A stretch of 34,322 bases of DNA from Flavobacteriaceae bacterium (GTDB lineage Bacteria > Bacteroidota > Bacteroidia > Flavobacteriales > Flavobacteriaceae): positions 1-34,322 of the forward strand of contig JAMPYA010000003.1 in the NCBI GenBank assembly GCA_023700885.1. Reading direction: 5' to 3'. The position numbers and the translations under genes are program-made. The notes under the pieces are model-generated. The model did not search any database. It had not been told where the DNA came from and saw only the letters and a list, made by a program, of their open reading frames with translations. Below, in pieces: positions 16,662 to 24,619 of this stretch; positions within the stretch are counted from its first letter, which is position 1, and each line of letters begins with the position of its first letter.

Positions 16662-17114
16662 TTAGAATGGTAAATCATCTTCTTGCTCACTACTTATAGT
16701 ATCGTTATTTTCAGATGACATCGTTGGTTTTTGAACTGTAGATTTGACAGATACAGGCATTACACCATCATCTGTTACTTTTTTAGTAGATAAAAACATC
16801 ATCTCAGTAACCTGAATTTCTGTAGTATATCTTTTGATTCCGTCTTGTTCGTACTCGCGATTTTTTATTTTTCCTTCACAATATACTTTATCGCCTTTGC
16901 TTAAATATTTCTCACAAATTTCGGCAAGTTTATTTCTAACAACTATGTTATGCCAATCTGTAGTAGTTACCTTCTCACCAGTTTGTTTATTGGTATAACT
17001 CTCGTTAGTTGCTATTGGAAATCTTGCAATACAATTTCCTCCTTCAAAATAATGAGTTTTAACTTCATCGCCCAAGTGACCAATTAACATCACTTTATTT
17101 AGTGTTCTTGCCAT
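16662..17114 (-). CDS. ssb: Single-stranded DNA-binding protein
   Basis: SSB coats single-stranded DNA in replication and repair and recruits partner proteins through its C-terminal tip. The 150 residues have the OB fold (LNKVMLIGHLGDEVKTHYFE, then TTDWHNIVVRNKLAEICEKY and GDKVYCEGKIKNREYEQDG), a short polar linker, and the acidic tip EDDLPF, a close match to the usual DDDIPF. Length is typical for Bacteroidota. It lies between mutY and gldE in one direction and has a TACATTTG box of its own 16 nt before the ATG. Confidence 0.97.
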   Translation of the reverse strand: MARTLNKVMLIGHLGDEVKTHYFEGGNCIARFPIATNESYTNKQTGEKVTTTDWHNIVVRNKLAEICEKYLSKGDKVYCEGKIKNREYEQDGIKRYTTEIQVTEMMFLSTKKVTDDGVMPVSVKSTVQKPTMSSENNDTISSEQEDDLPF

Positions 17115-17130
17115 ATTTTATTTCTTTTCT

Positions 17131-17138
17131 CAAATGTA
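17131..17138 (-). promoter_or_regulatory. Putative -7 box for ssb
   Basis: TACATTTG on the minus strand in the 32-nt gap after mutY, 16 nt before the ssb ATG. It may give ssb-gldE-gldD transcription independent of mutY. No clear -33 TTG. Confidence 0.45.
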
Positions 17139-17146
17139 AGGAAAAA

Positions 17147-18190
17147 TCAATCAAATTTAAATTGTTTCAAAAAATTAGCAATTAAAATGGGAACTGGAAA
17201 TTCATTAATTGTATTCCAATCAGTATTTAATTGTTGATTATTGGGTGTTCTTATAATCCAAAATTTTGTCAACAAATTGCGATGTGTTAATTTATGTCGA
17301 ATTGGAATTTCATTGTATAATTGAATATTTATTTCTGAATTGTTAAAGATTGAAATAAATAATGGATGAGAAATAAATTCATTTACTCCTATTTCTATAG
17401 GGCTTTCTATAAGTGGAAATTGATATAAATGCTTCCAAATACCTTTACCATTTCTTTTTTCTAATATCAATTTATTATTGGTTGATACAATTACTAAATA
17501 GTTTAAATGAATTGTGGTGATTTTTACTTTGTTCTCTTTAACTGGCAACAATTTTTGTTTGTTGTCTTTAAGTGCCAAGCAACCATCATTTAAGACACAG
17601 ATTTCACAAGCTGGATTTTGAGGTTTACAAACAGTTGCTCCTAATTCCATTATTGCCTGGTTATAATCACCGGGATTTTCAAACGGCACTAATTTTTGTG
17701 CTAATTCTCTAAATTCTTTAATTCCTTTGGATGAATTTATAGGAGTTTCAATATTAAAATATCTTGATAAAACACGATATACGTTTCCATCTACAACGGC
17801 TTTTGATTCATTAAAACAGATACTTGCAATTGCTGAAGCGGTATAATCTCCAATTCCTTTTAGTTTAATTAATTTATGATATGAGTTTGGAAATTCACCA
17901 TTTAATATATTTATAATATGTTTTGCGGAAAAGTGTAAATTTCTAGCACGTGAATAATAGCCCAATCCTTGCCATAACTTTAAAACAGTATTTTCATCGG
18001 CACATGCCAAATCATGAAGTTTTGGAAAAGTCTCAATAAACTTGTAAAAATAAGGCATTGCTTGATCAACACGAGTTTGTTGCAACATAATTTCAGACAA
18101 CCAAACATAATATGGATCTGGTTCTTCACGCCAAGGCAAGTTTCTTTTATTTTGTAAATACCACGTAATTAATTTGTTAGAAAAATCCAT
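17147..18190 (-). CDS. mutY: A/G-specific adenine glycosylase MutY
   Basis: MutY removes adenine mispaired with 8-oxoguanine in base-excision repair. From the ATG at 18190 it has 347 residues: the catalytic Glu in WLSEIMLQQTRVDQ, a helix-hairpin-helix LKGIGDYTASAIAS, the catalytic Asp in AVVDGNVYRVLSRYF, an iron-sulfur loop with spacing C-X6-C-X2-C-X5-C (CKPQNPACEICVLNDGC), and a C-terminal NUDIX-like domain for 8-oxoG recognition (LNYLVIVSTNNKLILEKRNG). The reading six codons longer, from 18208, begins with a TTG that is part of the TATTTTTG promoter box and is therefore rejected. It heads the mutY-ssb-gldE-gldD unit. Confidence 0.96.
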   Translation of the reverse strand: MDFSNKLITWYLQNKRNLPWREEPDPYYVWLSEIMLQQTRVDQAMPYFYKFIETFPKLHDLACADENTVLKLWQGLGYYSRARNLHFSAKHIINILNGEFPNSYHKLIKLKGIGDYTASAIASICFNESKAVVDGNVYRVLSRYFNIETPINSSKGIKEFRELAQKLVPFENPGDYNQAIMELGATVCKPQNPACEICVLNDGCLALKDNKQKLLPVKENKVKITTIHLNYLVIVSTNNKLILEKRNGKGIWKHLYQFPLIESPIEIGVNEFISHPLFISIFNNSEINIQLYNEIPIRHKLTHRNLLTKFWIIRTPNNQQLNTDWNTINEFPVPILIANFLKQFKFD

Positions 18191-18205
18191 ATTGAGTTTA
18201 AAAGG

Positions 18206-18213
18206 CAAAAATA
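18206..18213 (-). promoter_or_regulatory. Putative -7 box for mutY-ssb-gldE-gldD
   Basis: TATTTTTG on the minus strand matches TANNTTTG, 15 nt before the ATG at 18190. It overlaps the false TTG start at 18208. It faces away from the HU promoter in the same gap. Confidence 0.5.
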
Positions 18214-18270
18214 AGGTATTTATGTAATTAAATTTTAACTAATTAGCTTTTAGTAATAGATTATTTATGT

Positions 18271-18278
18271 TATATTTG
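18271..18278 (+). promoter_or_regulatory. Putative -7 box for the HU gene
   Basis: TATATTTG matches TANNTTTG, 41 nt before the HU ATG. The expected -33 position reads TTTTAG rather than TTG. Confidence 0.5.
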
Positions 18279-18319
18279 CACCTCAAAATTTAAACATAAA
18301 AACTTAAATATATTTTAAA

Positions 18320-18610
18320 ATGACAAAAGCGGATATCGTATCAAAAATTTCAGATAAATCTGGAATAGAAAAAGCAGATGTTTTGGCAACAGTAGAAGCC
18401 TTCATGAATGAAGTAAAAACTGCTTTAGAAAATGGTGACAATGTTTATTTAAGAGGGTTTGGTAGCTTTATTATTAAAGAAAGAGCTGAAAAAACTGGAA
18501 GAAATATTTCAAAAAACACTACTATTAAAATTCCGGCACACAACATTCCATCATTCAAGCCTTCTAAAGTATTTGTTGAAGGAGTAAAAAATAAGGTAGC
18601 AGTTAAATAG
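18320..18610 (+). CDS. hup: HU/IHF-family DNA-binding protein
   Basis: A 96-residue nucleoid protein that bends and compacts DNA as a dimer. The family pattern is clear: MTKADIVSKISDKSGIEKAD at the start, NVYLRGFGSFIIKERAEKTG in the dimer core, and the DNA-binding arm segment GRNISKNTTIKIPAHNIPSF ending in KPSKVFVEGV. There is a single copy here and it is not possible to say whether it acts as HU or IHF. It is followed after 38 nt by a gene for a 30-residue basic protein, and both probably share the promoter at 18271. Confidence 0.95.
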   Translation: MTKADIVSKISDKSGIEKADVLATVEAFMNEVKTALENGDNVYLRGFGSFIIKERAEKTGRNISKNTTIKIPAHNIPSFKPSKVFVEGVKNKVAVK

Positions 18611-18648
18611 TTAATTGCTTAAAGTTTAACCTATAAAATATTATAATT

Positions 18649-18741
18649 ATGCCAAGTGGTAAAAAAAGAAAGAGAACAAAGATCTCTACTCACAAACGTA
18701 AGAAAAGATCTAGACAAAACAGGCATAAAAAGAAAAAGTAA
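18649..18741 (+). CDS. 30-residue highly basic protein, probably ribosome-associated
   Basis: The product is MPSGKKRKRTKISTHKRKKR followed by SRQNRHKKKK: 17 of 30 residues are Lys or Arg. As I recall, near-identical small proteins occur throughout Bacteroidota and are labelled AURKAIP1/COX24-domain proteins, related to the C-terminus of mitochondrial ribosomal protein mS38. A link to the ribosome is therefore likely but not shown here. It lies between the HU gene and the RNase gene, in the same direction, and its stop codon is within the stem of a terminator. No membrane segment or signal is present. It is too short for most gene callers, but the start, composition and context support it strongly. 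Confidence 0.85.
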   Translation: MPSGKKRKRTKISTHKRKKRSRQNRHKKKK

Positions 18742-18760
18742 GCTAGTCTTACTTTTTCTT
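18733..18760 (+). terminator. Terminator overlapping the end of the 30-residue gene
   Basis: AAAAAGTAAG pairs with CTTACTTTTT around a 5-nt loop, followed by CTTTT. The stop codon TAA (18739-18741) is inside the left arm. It separates the HU transcript from the RNase gene. Confidence 0.7.
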
Positions 18761-18784
18761 TTAAATTAACGTTCATTGAAAAAT

Positions 18785-18860
18785 GATTTTGTTTAACAAC
18801 AAAATCTAATGGGTTAACCCCCAAGTTTACATTATCAACCCATCTATACAAAATGTATAG
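18785..18860 (+). promoter_or_regulatory. Three-hairpin leader upstream of the RNase G/E gene
   Basis: Three stems lie in a row before the ATG at 18879. First, 18785-18806: GATTTTGTT pairs perfectly with AACAAAATC, 4-nt loop. Second, 18809-18843: ATGGGTT with AACCCAT, 21-nt loop. Third, 18844-18860: CTATACA with TGTATAG, 3-nt loop. RNase E of Escherichia coli controls its own synthesis through its structured leader, so autoregulation is possible here but is an inference. No good TANNTTTG box lies between the terminator and the ATG; TGATTTTG at 18784-18791 is a one-base miss. Confidence 0.5.
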
Positions 18861-18878
18861 GTATTAAATAAATTCAGA

Positions 18879-20408
18879 ATGAAAACAGAATTAATTATTA
18901 GATCTAATTCATCTGATATCGATTTCGCCTTGCTTAAAGATGGAAAATTAATGGAGTTAGATAAAGAAACTAATGATAATAAATTTTCTGTTGGAGATGT
19001 TTTTTTAGCGAAAACCGGAAAAATACTTCAAGGATTAAATGCTGCCTTTGTAAATGTAGGATATGAAAAAGACGGATTTCTACATTATCATGACTTAGGT
19101 CCGCAAACATTAACTTTATCAAATTTTATTAAATCCGTAAGCTCGGGTAAAACAAAAGATTTCACTTTAAAAAACATTCGCACTGAAAAAGACATCGAAA
19201 AAGATGGAAACATTGTAGATGTTGCAAAAACTGGTCAAAACATATTAGTTCAGGTTGTTAAAGAGCCTATTTCAACAAAAGGACCTCGCTTAAGTTCAGA
19301 ATTGTCAATTGCCGGAAGGTATTTAGTGTTAGTTCCTTTTTCAGACAGAGTTTCAGTTTCTCAAAAAATTGAGAGCCCTGAAGAAAAAGAAAGACTAAAA
19401 AGATTGGCAAAAAGCATTAAACCAAAAGGATTTGGTTTAATTATTAGAACTGTAGCAGAAGGAAAAAAAGTAGCAGAACTCGATAAAGATTTAGAAAATT
19501 CTTTAAACAGATGGTATGCTTTATGTAAAAAAATTAAAACAGCGCAACCACCAACCAAAATTTTAAGTGAACTCAATAGAGCATCCTCAATTTTAAGAGA
19601 TGTTTTTAACGAGTCATTTACAAATATTGTTACAGATGATGAAACACTTTATCTTGAAATTATAGAGTATATCCAAGAAATTGCACCTCATAAAGAGCAT
19701 ATTGTGCAACTCTATAGTTCTGAAATTCCAATATTTGAAAAATATGGTATTGAGCGACAAATAAAAACGGCTTTTGGAAAGACTGTTTCTATGAGTAAAG
19801 GAGCATATTTAGTGATTGAACACACTGAAGCACTCCATGTAATTGATGTAAATAGTGGTAATAGATCTAATAAAGCAGATTCACAAGCGGATACTGCTTT
19901 ACAGGTAAACATGATTGCTGCTTCTGAAATTGCGCGTCAATTACAATTAAGAGATATGGGAGGAATTATTGTAGTCGATTTTATTGACATGCATGATCCA
20001 GAACACAGAAGATTACTTTATGAACATCTTAGATCTGAAATGGAATTTGATAGAACTAAGCACAAAATACTTCCTCCGAGTAAATTTGGTTTAATTCAAA
20101 TTACCAGACAACGTGTAAGACCAGAAATGAATATTAAAACAAGAGAACCAAATCCAAATAAAGATGGAGAAGTAGAGGCTCCAATTGTTTTAATCGACAA
20201 AATTGAACATGAACTAGAAAAAATAATTGCTAAAAACGGTGTTAAAAATATTAGCTTACATATTCACCCGTTTATAGAAGCTTTTATTACAAAAGGATTT
20301 CCGTCAATCCAACATAAATGGTTCATAAAACATAAAAAGTGGATAAAAGTTTTACCACGAGATGCCTTTATGTATTTGCAGTTCGAATTTAAATTTGACC
20401 GCAAATAA
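18879..20408 (+). CDS. rng: RNase E/G-family endoribonuclease
   Basis: A 509-residue single-strand endoribonuclease of the RNase E/G family, acting in rRNA maturation and mRNA decay. It opens with an embedded S1 domain (about 36-125, GDVFLAKTGKILQGLNAAFV), then the 5'-sensor/RNase H region (ISTKGPRLSSELSIAGRYLV). The two catalytic metal-binding aspartates are Asp323 in VIDVNSGNR and Asp367 in GGIIVVDFIDM. There is no long disordered C-terminal scaffold as in Escherichia coli RNase E, so the length fits RNase G. The leader upstream is unusually structured. A strong bidirectional hairpin follows. Confidence 0.96.
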   Translation: MKTELIIRSNSSDIDFALLKDGKLMELDKETNDNKFSVGDVFLAKTGKILQGLNAAFVNVGYEKDGFLHYHDLGPQTLTLSNFIKSVSSGKTKDFTLKNIRTEKDIEKDGNIVDVAKTGQNILVQVVKEPISTKGPRLSSELSIAGRYLVLVPFSDRVSVSQKIESPEEKERLKRLAKSIKPKGFGLIIRTVAEGKKVAELDKDLENSLNRWYALCKKIKTAQPPTKILSELNRASSILRDVFNESFTNIVTDDETLYLEIIEYIQEIAPHKEHIVQLYSSEIPIFEKYGIERQIKTAFGKTVSMSKGAYLVIEHTEALHVIDVNSGNRSNKADSQADTALQVNMIAASEIARQLQLRDMGGIIVVDFIDMHDPEHRRLLYEHLRSEMEFDRTKHKILPPSKFGLIQITRQRVRPEMNIKTREPNPNKDGEVEAPIVLIDKIEHELEKIIAKNGVKNISLHIHPFIEAFITKGFPSIQHKWFIKHKKWIKVLPRDAFMYLQFEFKFDRK

Positions 20409-20427
20409 GGCTAAAAATTCTTATCTT

Positions 20428-20461
20428 AAAAATCCTGATACATAAAAGTATCAGGATTTTT
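20428..20461. terminator. Bidirectional terminator between the RNase gene and the patatin gene
   Basis: AAAAATCCTGATAC pairs with GTATCAGGATTTTT around a 6-nt loop, with T residues beyond on one side and A residues on the other. It serves both converging genes. Confidence 0.9.
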
Positions 20462-20467
20462 TTTGAG

Positions 20468-22675
20468 TTAAAACCAAAAACCTAAATTAAAATACCAATG
20501 ATTATTATTGTTTTTAGGCGACCATGAGTAATTAACTTCAATGGGGCCAACAAAAGTATCTAGTGCATATCCTAAAGCATAACCAAATTTGGTGTTATCA
20601 AATAAGTTTGAATCCTTTAGCACATTTTTTTCAACTCGTGCTGCATTTGCTGTAAATGTTAAGTAGTTTTTATTATAAATTTCTTGTCTTAATATAAAAG
20701 TTGATTTTAGAAATGTTCTATCACTTAAGTCGGCAAAATCGAACCCAAAAAAAGGAATAAATGTATTGATAAAATTATCTCCATATCCTCCTAAATGAAA
20801 CTCTAATACTCTATTATTACTTTCTTCAAAGGTAAATCCTGCTTCTGTAATTAAGTGAATAGTAGATTTGTTTAAAATGGTGTGTGCGTATTCAATTTTT
20901 CCCTTTAACTGTGCAAATGGCTTAAAATCATATGTGTTTCTAGTTGCTGCTAAATACCAACGATAATCACCAATGAAATAAAATCCTTCTTTTGGAAAAT
21001 ATTTATGGTCGAATGAATCAAATTTTAAGTATGAAATAAAATTAAGATAATGATTTTTGTTAAATGAAAGCTCATCAGCAATAGGATTATCTACAATTGT
21101 CTCAGTAAATGCATTAATATATTTATGCTCTAGACCTATTCCTAGCGCAAATTTCCTACTATAAACAGTTTGTAAATAGAATTGATTAGTAAAATCCCTA
21201 TAGTTTACATTAATTTTATTAACTCTATCATCATCTGTTAAACGAATATTTGAATTAAAACTATTATATCTTGATTTAAACCCTACACTCCAATTAAATC
21301 CATTATCTACAAAGTAATTTAAGTTATAACGAATATTATCACCTATTATTAAATCTGTTGACAGCATATCATTTTTAAAAAATAAATTTTTTGTAGTGAC
21401 ATTAAAAATTACAGATGATTTATACAATTCATCGTAGTGGGCAGCAAGTTGTGTTATGGTTTTAACTTCATTCTCTTTTAACTTCATTTTAATGATATAA
21501 CCGTTTTCACTTGGAATTAATTTATATAATATATTGTGAAAATTACCTGTTGCTGATAAATTATCTACGCCATCTATAAACTTGCTAAAAGGAATTTTTT
21601 CATGATTTTTAATTTTGAGTTTATTTAATACATAATCTCGAGTATAGGATGTATTTCCTTCTATTTCAATGTTTTCACATACAAAAGTATTGGGAAGCTC
21701 AATTCGCTTTTTAGCTATTTGAGATGGATTTACTTGTTGTTGAGCAATTTTAACGATATCATTAAATTGTAAACGAGCTGTTCTTTCACCTTCCCTTATA
21801 ATTTCTTCTAATTTATCAAACGATACTACATTATATCCATTTACATTGGGTTTTAGATATAGGTTAACCAATGTTATTTTTTCTATGTTAACATTATTCA
21901 TTGAAAAACTAACAACTTGATCAATAACTTTTATGGCATTATCAACTTCGCTTCTATTGCTTAAACCACCCTGTACATCAACACCAATAATGATATCAGC
22001 TCCCATGTTTATTACTTCATTAACAGGAAAATTATTGGTTATCCCACCATCTAACAGTACTCTTCCATCTATTTCTACAGGTTCAAAAAGAGTTGGGAAT
22101 GCACTACTTGCTCTCAAAGCTTCTGGCAAAAATCCTTTATTTAAGATTACTTCCTCTCCCGTTTCAATGTCTGTTCCAATACATAGAAAAGGTATAGGTA
22201 AATTATTAAAATCGTCTATTGAAGTAACATGCTGAGTTAATATGGATAATTTATTCAGTGCACTTTGACCTTTAGCCAAGGCAACGGGAAGTGAAACTTT
22301 TTTATTTCTTACTGGCAATGAAACGATATAACGTTCTCCATTTTCTTTTTCAAAAAAAGGTTTTGCTTTTCTCGGAATTTCTTCTTGTAATATTTTATTA
22401 AATTCTAAAATTCTTACAATTGAATCCAATTCTCTAGCATTATATCCAGAAGCATATAACCCGCCAATTAAGGCACCCATACTTGTTCCTCCAATAAAAT
22501 CTACTCTAATACCGGCTTCTTCCAATACTTTTAAAACACCAATATGAGCAAATCCTTTGGCTCCACCTCCACTCAAAACCAATCCAACTTTTAAGTCTTT
22601 TTTTACAAAATCATCTTGTGAAAAAACACTAAAAGCAATAAGAAACATAAAGAAAAATAAAGTTATTTGCTTCAT
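20468..22675 (-). CDS. Exported patatin-like phospholipase with POTRA-like and outer-membrane barrel domains
   Basis: A 735-residue protein with a signal peptide (MKQITLFFFMFLIAFSVFSQ). Residues 28-215 are a patatin domain with all catalytic elements: oxyanion loop GGGAKG (36-41), nucleophile Ser65 in GTSMG, and Asp209 in DGG. About 325-395 resembles a POTRA domain (CENIEIEGNTSYTRDYVLNK). From about 400 the chain alternates polar and aromatic residues and ends in Phe (WYFNLGFWF), typical of an Omp85-type beta-barrel. This is the layout of type Vd (PlpD-like) autotransporters. It probably hydrolyses phospholipids at the cell surface or is released; the substrate is unknown. The ATG at 22675 gives a clean signal peptide and lies 10 nt after uvrC; a longer TTG-started reading overlaps uvrC. 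Confidence 0.92.
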   Translation of the reverse strand: MKQITLFFFMFLIAFSVFSQDDFVKKDLKVGLVLSGGGAKGFAHIGVLKVLEEAGIRVDFIGGTSMGALIGGLYASGYNARELDSIVRILEFNKILQEEIPRKAKPFFEKENGERYIVSLPVRNKKVSLPVALAKGQSALNKLSILTQHVTSIDDFNNLPIPFLCIGTDIETGEEVILNKGFLPEALRASSAFPTLFEPVEIDGRVLLDGGITNNFPVNEVINMGADIIIGVDVQGGLSNRSEVDNAIKVIDQVVSFSMNNVNIEKITLVNLYLKPNVNGYNVVSFDKLEEIIREGERTARLQFNDIVKIAQQQVNPSQIAKKRIELPNTFVCENIEIEGNTSYTRDYVLNKLKIKNHEKIPFSKFIDGVDNLSATGNFHNILYKLIPSENGYIIKMKLKENEVKTITQLAAHYDELYKSSVIFNVTTKNLFFKNDMLSTDLIIGDNIRYNLNYFVDNGFNWSVGFKSRYNSFNSNIRLTDDDRVNKINVNYRDFTNQFYLQTVYSRKFALGIGLEHKYINAFTETIVDNPIADELSFNKNHYLNFISYLKFDSFDHKYFPKEGFYFIGDYRWYLAATRNTYDFKPFAQLKGKIEYAHTILNKSTIHLITEAGFTFEESNNRVLEFHLGGYGDNFINTFIPFFGFDFADLSDRTFLKSTFILRQEIYNKNYLTFTANAARVEKNVLKDSNLFDNTKFGYALGYALDTFVGPIEVNYSWSPKNNNNHWYFNLGFWF

Positions 22676-22685
22676 ATATCTAAAG

Positions 22686-24479
22686 TTACATAATTTGATG
22701 CAAATGTGTATATATTTTTTTTGCTTTTGAAATACCAATTTCTTCTACTATTGTTTCTAAAGAAAGCGTTTTAAGTCTTTTAATCGATTTAAATTTCTTT
22801 AATAACGAGTCCGAGGTTTCTTTGCCAATTCCGGCAATTTGTTCCAATTCATTTTGAATAGCGTTTTTTGATCTAACTTTCCGGTGAAATGTCAATCCAA
22901 AACGGTGCGCTTCATTTCTTAAATGTTGAATTATTTTAAGTGATTCAGATTTTTTATCTAGATATAATGGAACAGAATCTTTAGGATAATAGATTTCTTC
23001 TAATCGTTTTGCAATCCCAATTATAGCAACTTTATCATAAATTCCCAATAATTCCAAACTCTTTACAGCTGATGACAATTGCCCTTTACCTCCATCAACT
23101 ATAATTAGATTTGGCAATGTTAAACTTTCATCAATCATCCTTTTATATCTTCTAAAAACAACTTCTTCCATAGAAGCAAAATCATCTGGTCCTTCAACAG
23201 TTTTAATATGAAAATGTCTGTATTCATTCTTAGCCGGTTTTGTATTTTTAAAAACAACACATGAAGCCACCGGATTGGTTCCTTGCAAATTTGAATTATC
23301 AAAACACTCTATATGAATTGGTATTTCTTTTAAACGTAAATCTTGCTGTAATTGTTTTAAAATACGATTAGAATGTCTCTCAGGATCTACAATTTTTAAT
23401 TGTTTAAGATGTTCAAATCTATAGTATTGTGCATTTTTTTGAGATAATTCTATGATGTGTTTTTTATCTCCAATTTTAGGGATTGTTATTTTTAAATCAT
23501 TTATTAAATCAACTTTAAAAGGTACATAAAGCTCTTTTGATTGAGAGTGAAACTTATCTCTTATTGCAATAATTGCAAATTCTAAAAGCTCTTTATCACT
23601 TTCATCTAATTTCTTTTTAATCTCCGTTGTATGTGATTGAATGATTGAACCATTTGCAATTTTTAAGAAATTGACATACCCAAAACTGTTATCAGAAACA
23701 ATTGAAAACACATCTACATTATTAATTGTTGGACTTACAATGGTTGATTTTGATTGATAATTGCCTAACAATTTAATTTTTTCTTTTATCAATTGCGCTT
23801 CTTCAAATTTCAAATCTACAGCATATTGATGCATTAACTTTTCAAATTTCAATAAGGCCTCTTTAAAATTTCCTTTGATAATGTTTTTAATTTCAGCAAT
23901 TGACTGATTGTAATCTGCTTCTGTTTGTAACGCTTCACAAGGGCCGAGGCATTTGCCAATATGATAATCTAAACAAAGTTTATATTTTTTTTGCTTGATG
24001 TTTTTATCGCTTAAATCAAAGGTGCAGGTTCGCAGCGGAAATAATTCTTTGATAACGTCTAACAAGGCATTAGCAGTTCTAACAGACGCATAAGGGCCGT
24101 GATATTCTGAACCATCTTTGATGACATTTCTTGTTAAAAAAACACGAGGAAAATGTTCTTTTTTAATACAAATCCACGGATATGTTTTATCATCTTTTAA
24201 CATGATATTATACCGTGGTTGATATTTTTTAATAAGATTATTCTCTAATAAAAGTGCATCTGTTTCTGTTTCTACAACGATGTGCTTAATATCTTTGATT
24301 TTACTTACAAGAATTTTTGTCTTTGCATTATCATGATTTTTAGAAAAATAGGATGCAACCCTTTTTTTGAGATTGATAGCTTTTCCAACATATAAAATTT
24401 TGTCATTTTTATCATAAAACTGATAAACCCCAGGTTGTTGAGGCAATGTTTTAAGGAATAAATCTAGATTTGTAGACAT
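22686..24479 (-). CDS. uvrC: UvrABC excinuclease subunit C
   Basis: UvrC makes both incisions around bulky DNA lesions in nucleotide excision repair. The 597 residues hold an N-terminal GIY-YIG nuclease (PGVYQFYDKNDKILYVGKAI), a Cys-containing middle segment (YHIGKCLGPCEAL), a UVR motif for UvrB contact (KFEEAQLIKEKIKLL), the RNase H-like second nuclease (IECFDNSNLQGTNPVASCVV) and a C-terminal helix-hairpin-helix (IAGIGKETSDSLLKKFKSIK). Length and order are normal. It follows lspA after a 140-nt AT-rich gap containing small interleaved inverted repeats (24522-24553) but no convincing terminator, and is probably cotranscribed with the patatin gene. Confidence 0.97.
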   Translation of the reverse strand: MSTNLDLFLKTLPQQPGVYQFYDKNDKILYVGKAINLKKRVASYFSKNHDNAKTKILVSKIKDIKHIVVETETDALLLENNLIKKYQPRYNIMLKDDKTYPWICIKKEHFPRVFLTRNVIKDGSEYHGPYASVRTANALLDVIKELFPLRTCTFDLSDKNIKQKKYKLCLDYHIGKCLGPCEALQTEADYNQSIAEIKNIIKGNFKEALLKFEKLMHQYAVDLKFEEAQLIKEKIKLLGNYQSKSTIVSPTINNVDVFSIVSDNSFGYVNFLKIANGSIIQSHTTEIKKKLDESDKELLEFAIIAIRDKFHSQSKELYVPFKVDLINDLKITIPKIGDKKHIIELSQKNAQYYRFEHLKQLKIVDPERHSNRILKQLQQDLRLKEIPIHIECFDNSNLQGTNPVASCVVFKNTKPAKNEYRHFHIKTVEGPDDFASMEEVVFRRYKRMIDESLTLPNLIIVDGGKGQLSSAVKSLELLGIYDKVAIIGIAKRLEEIYYPKDSVPLYLDKKSESLKIIQHLRNEAHRFGLTFHRKVRSKNAIQNELEQIAGIGKETSDSLLKKFKSIKRLKTLSLETIVEEIGISKAKKIYTHLHQIM

Positions 24480-24619
24480 CCTACGAATTTATGTAAAATG
24501 ATTTAAAGAATAAAAGATTGAATTGTAGAATTGTAAAACTACAATAATTACAACTTTAATTATTCTGACTTTAAACACCTAAAAAAAATAAATAAGCTAA
24601 CTTTTTTGTGCTTTTTTAT

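Noticed and set aside
22676..22738. Extended N-terminus of the patatin protein overlapping uvrC
   Set aside because: The downstream ATG begins a textbook signal peptide; the extension starts with TTG and would bury it.
24480..24619. Interleaved inverted repeats (ATTGTAG/CTACAAT and TTGTAA/TTACAA) between lspA and uvrC
   Set aside because: The stems are short, AT-rich and mutually exclusive, and no T tract follows, so I do not call a terminator or operator.
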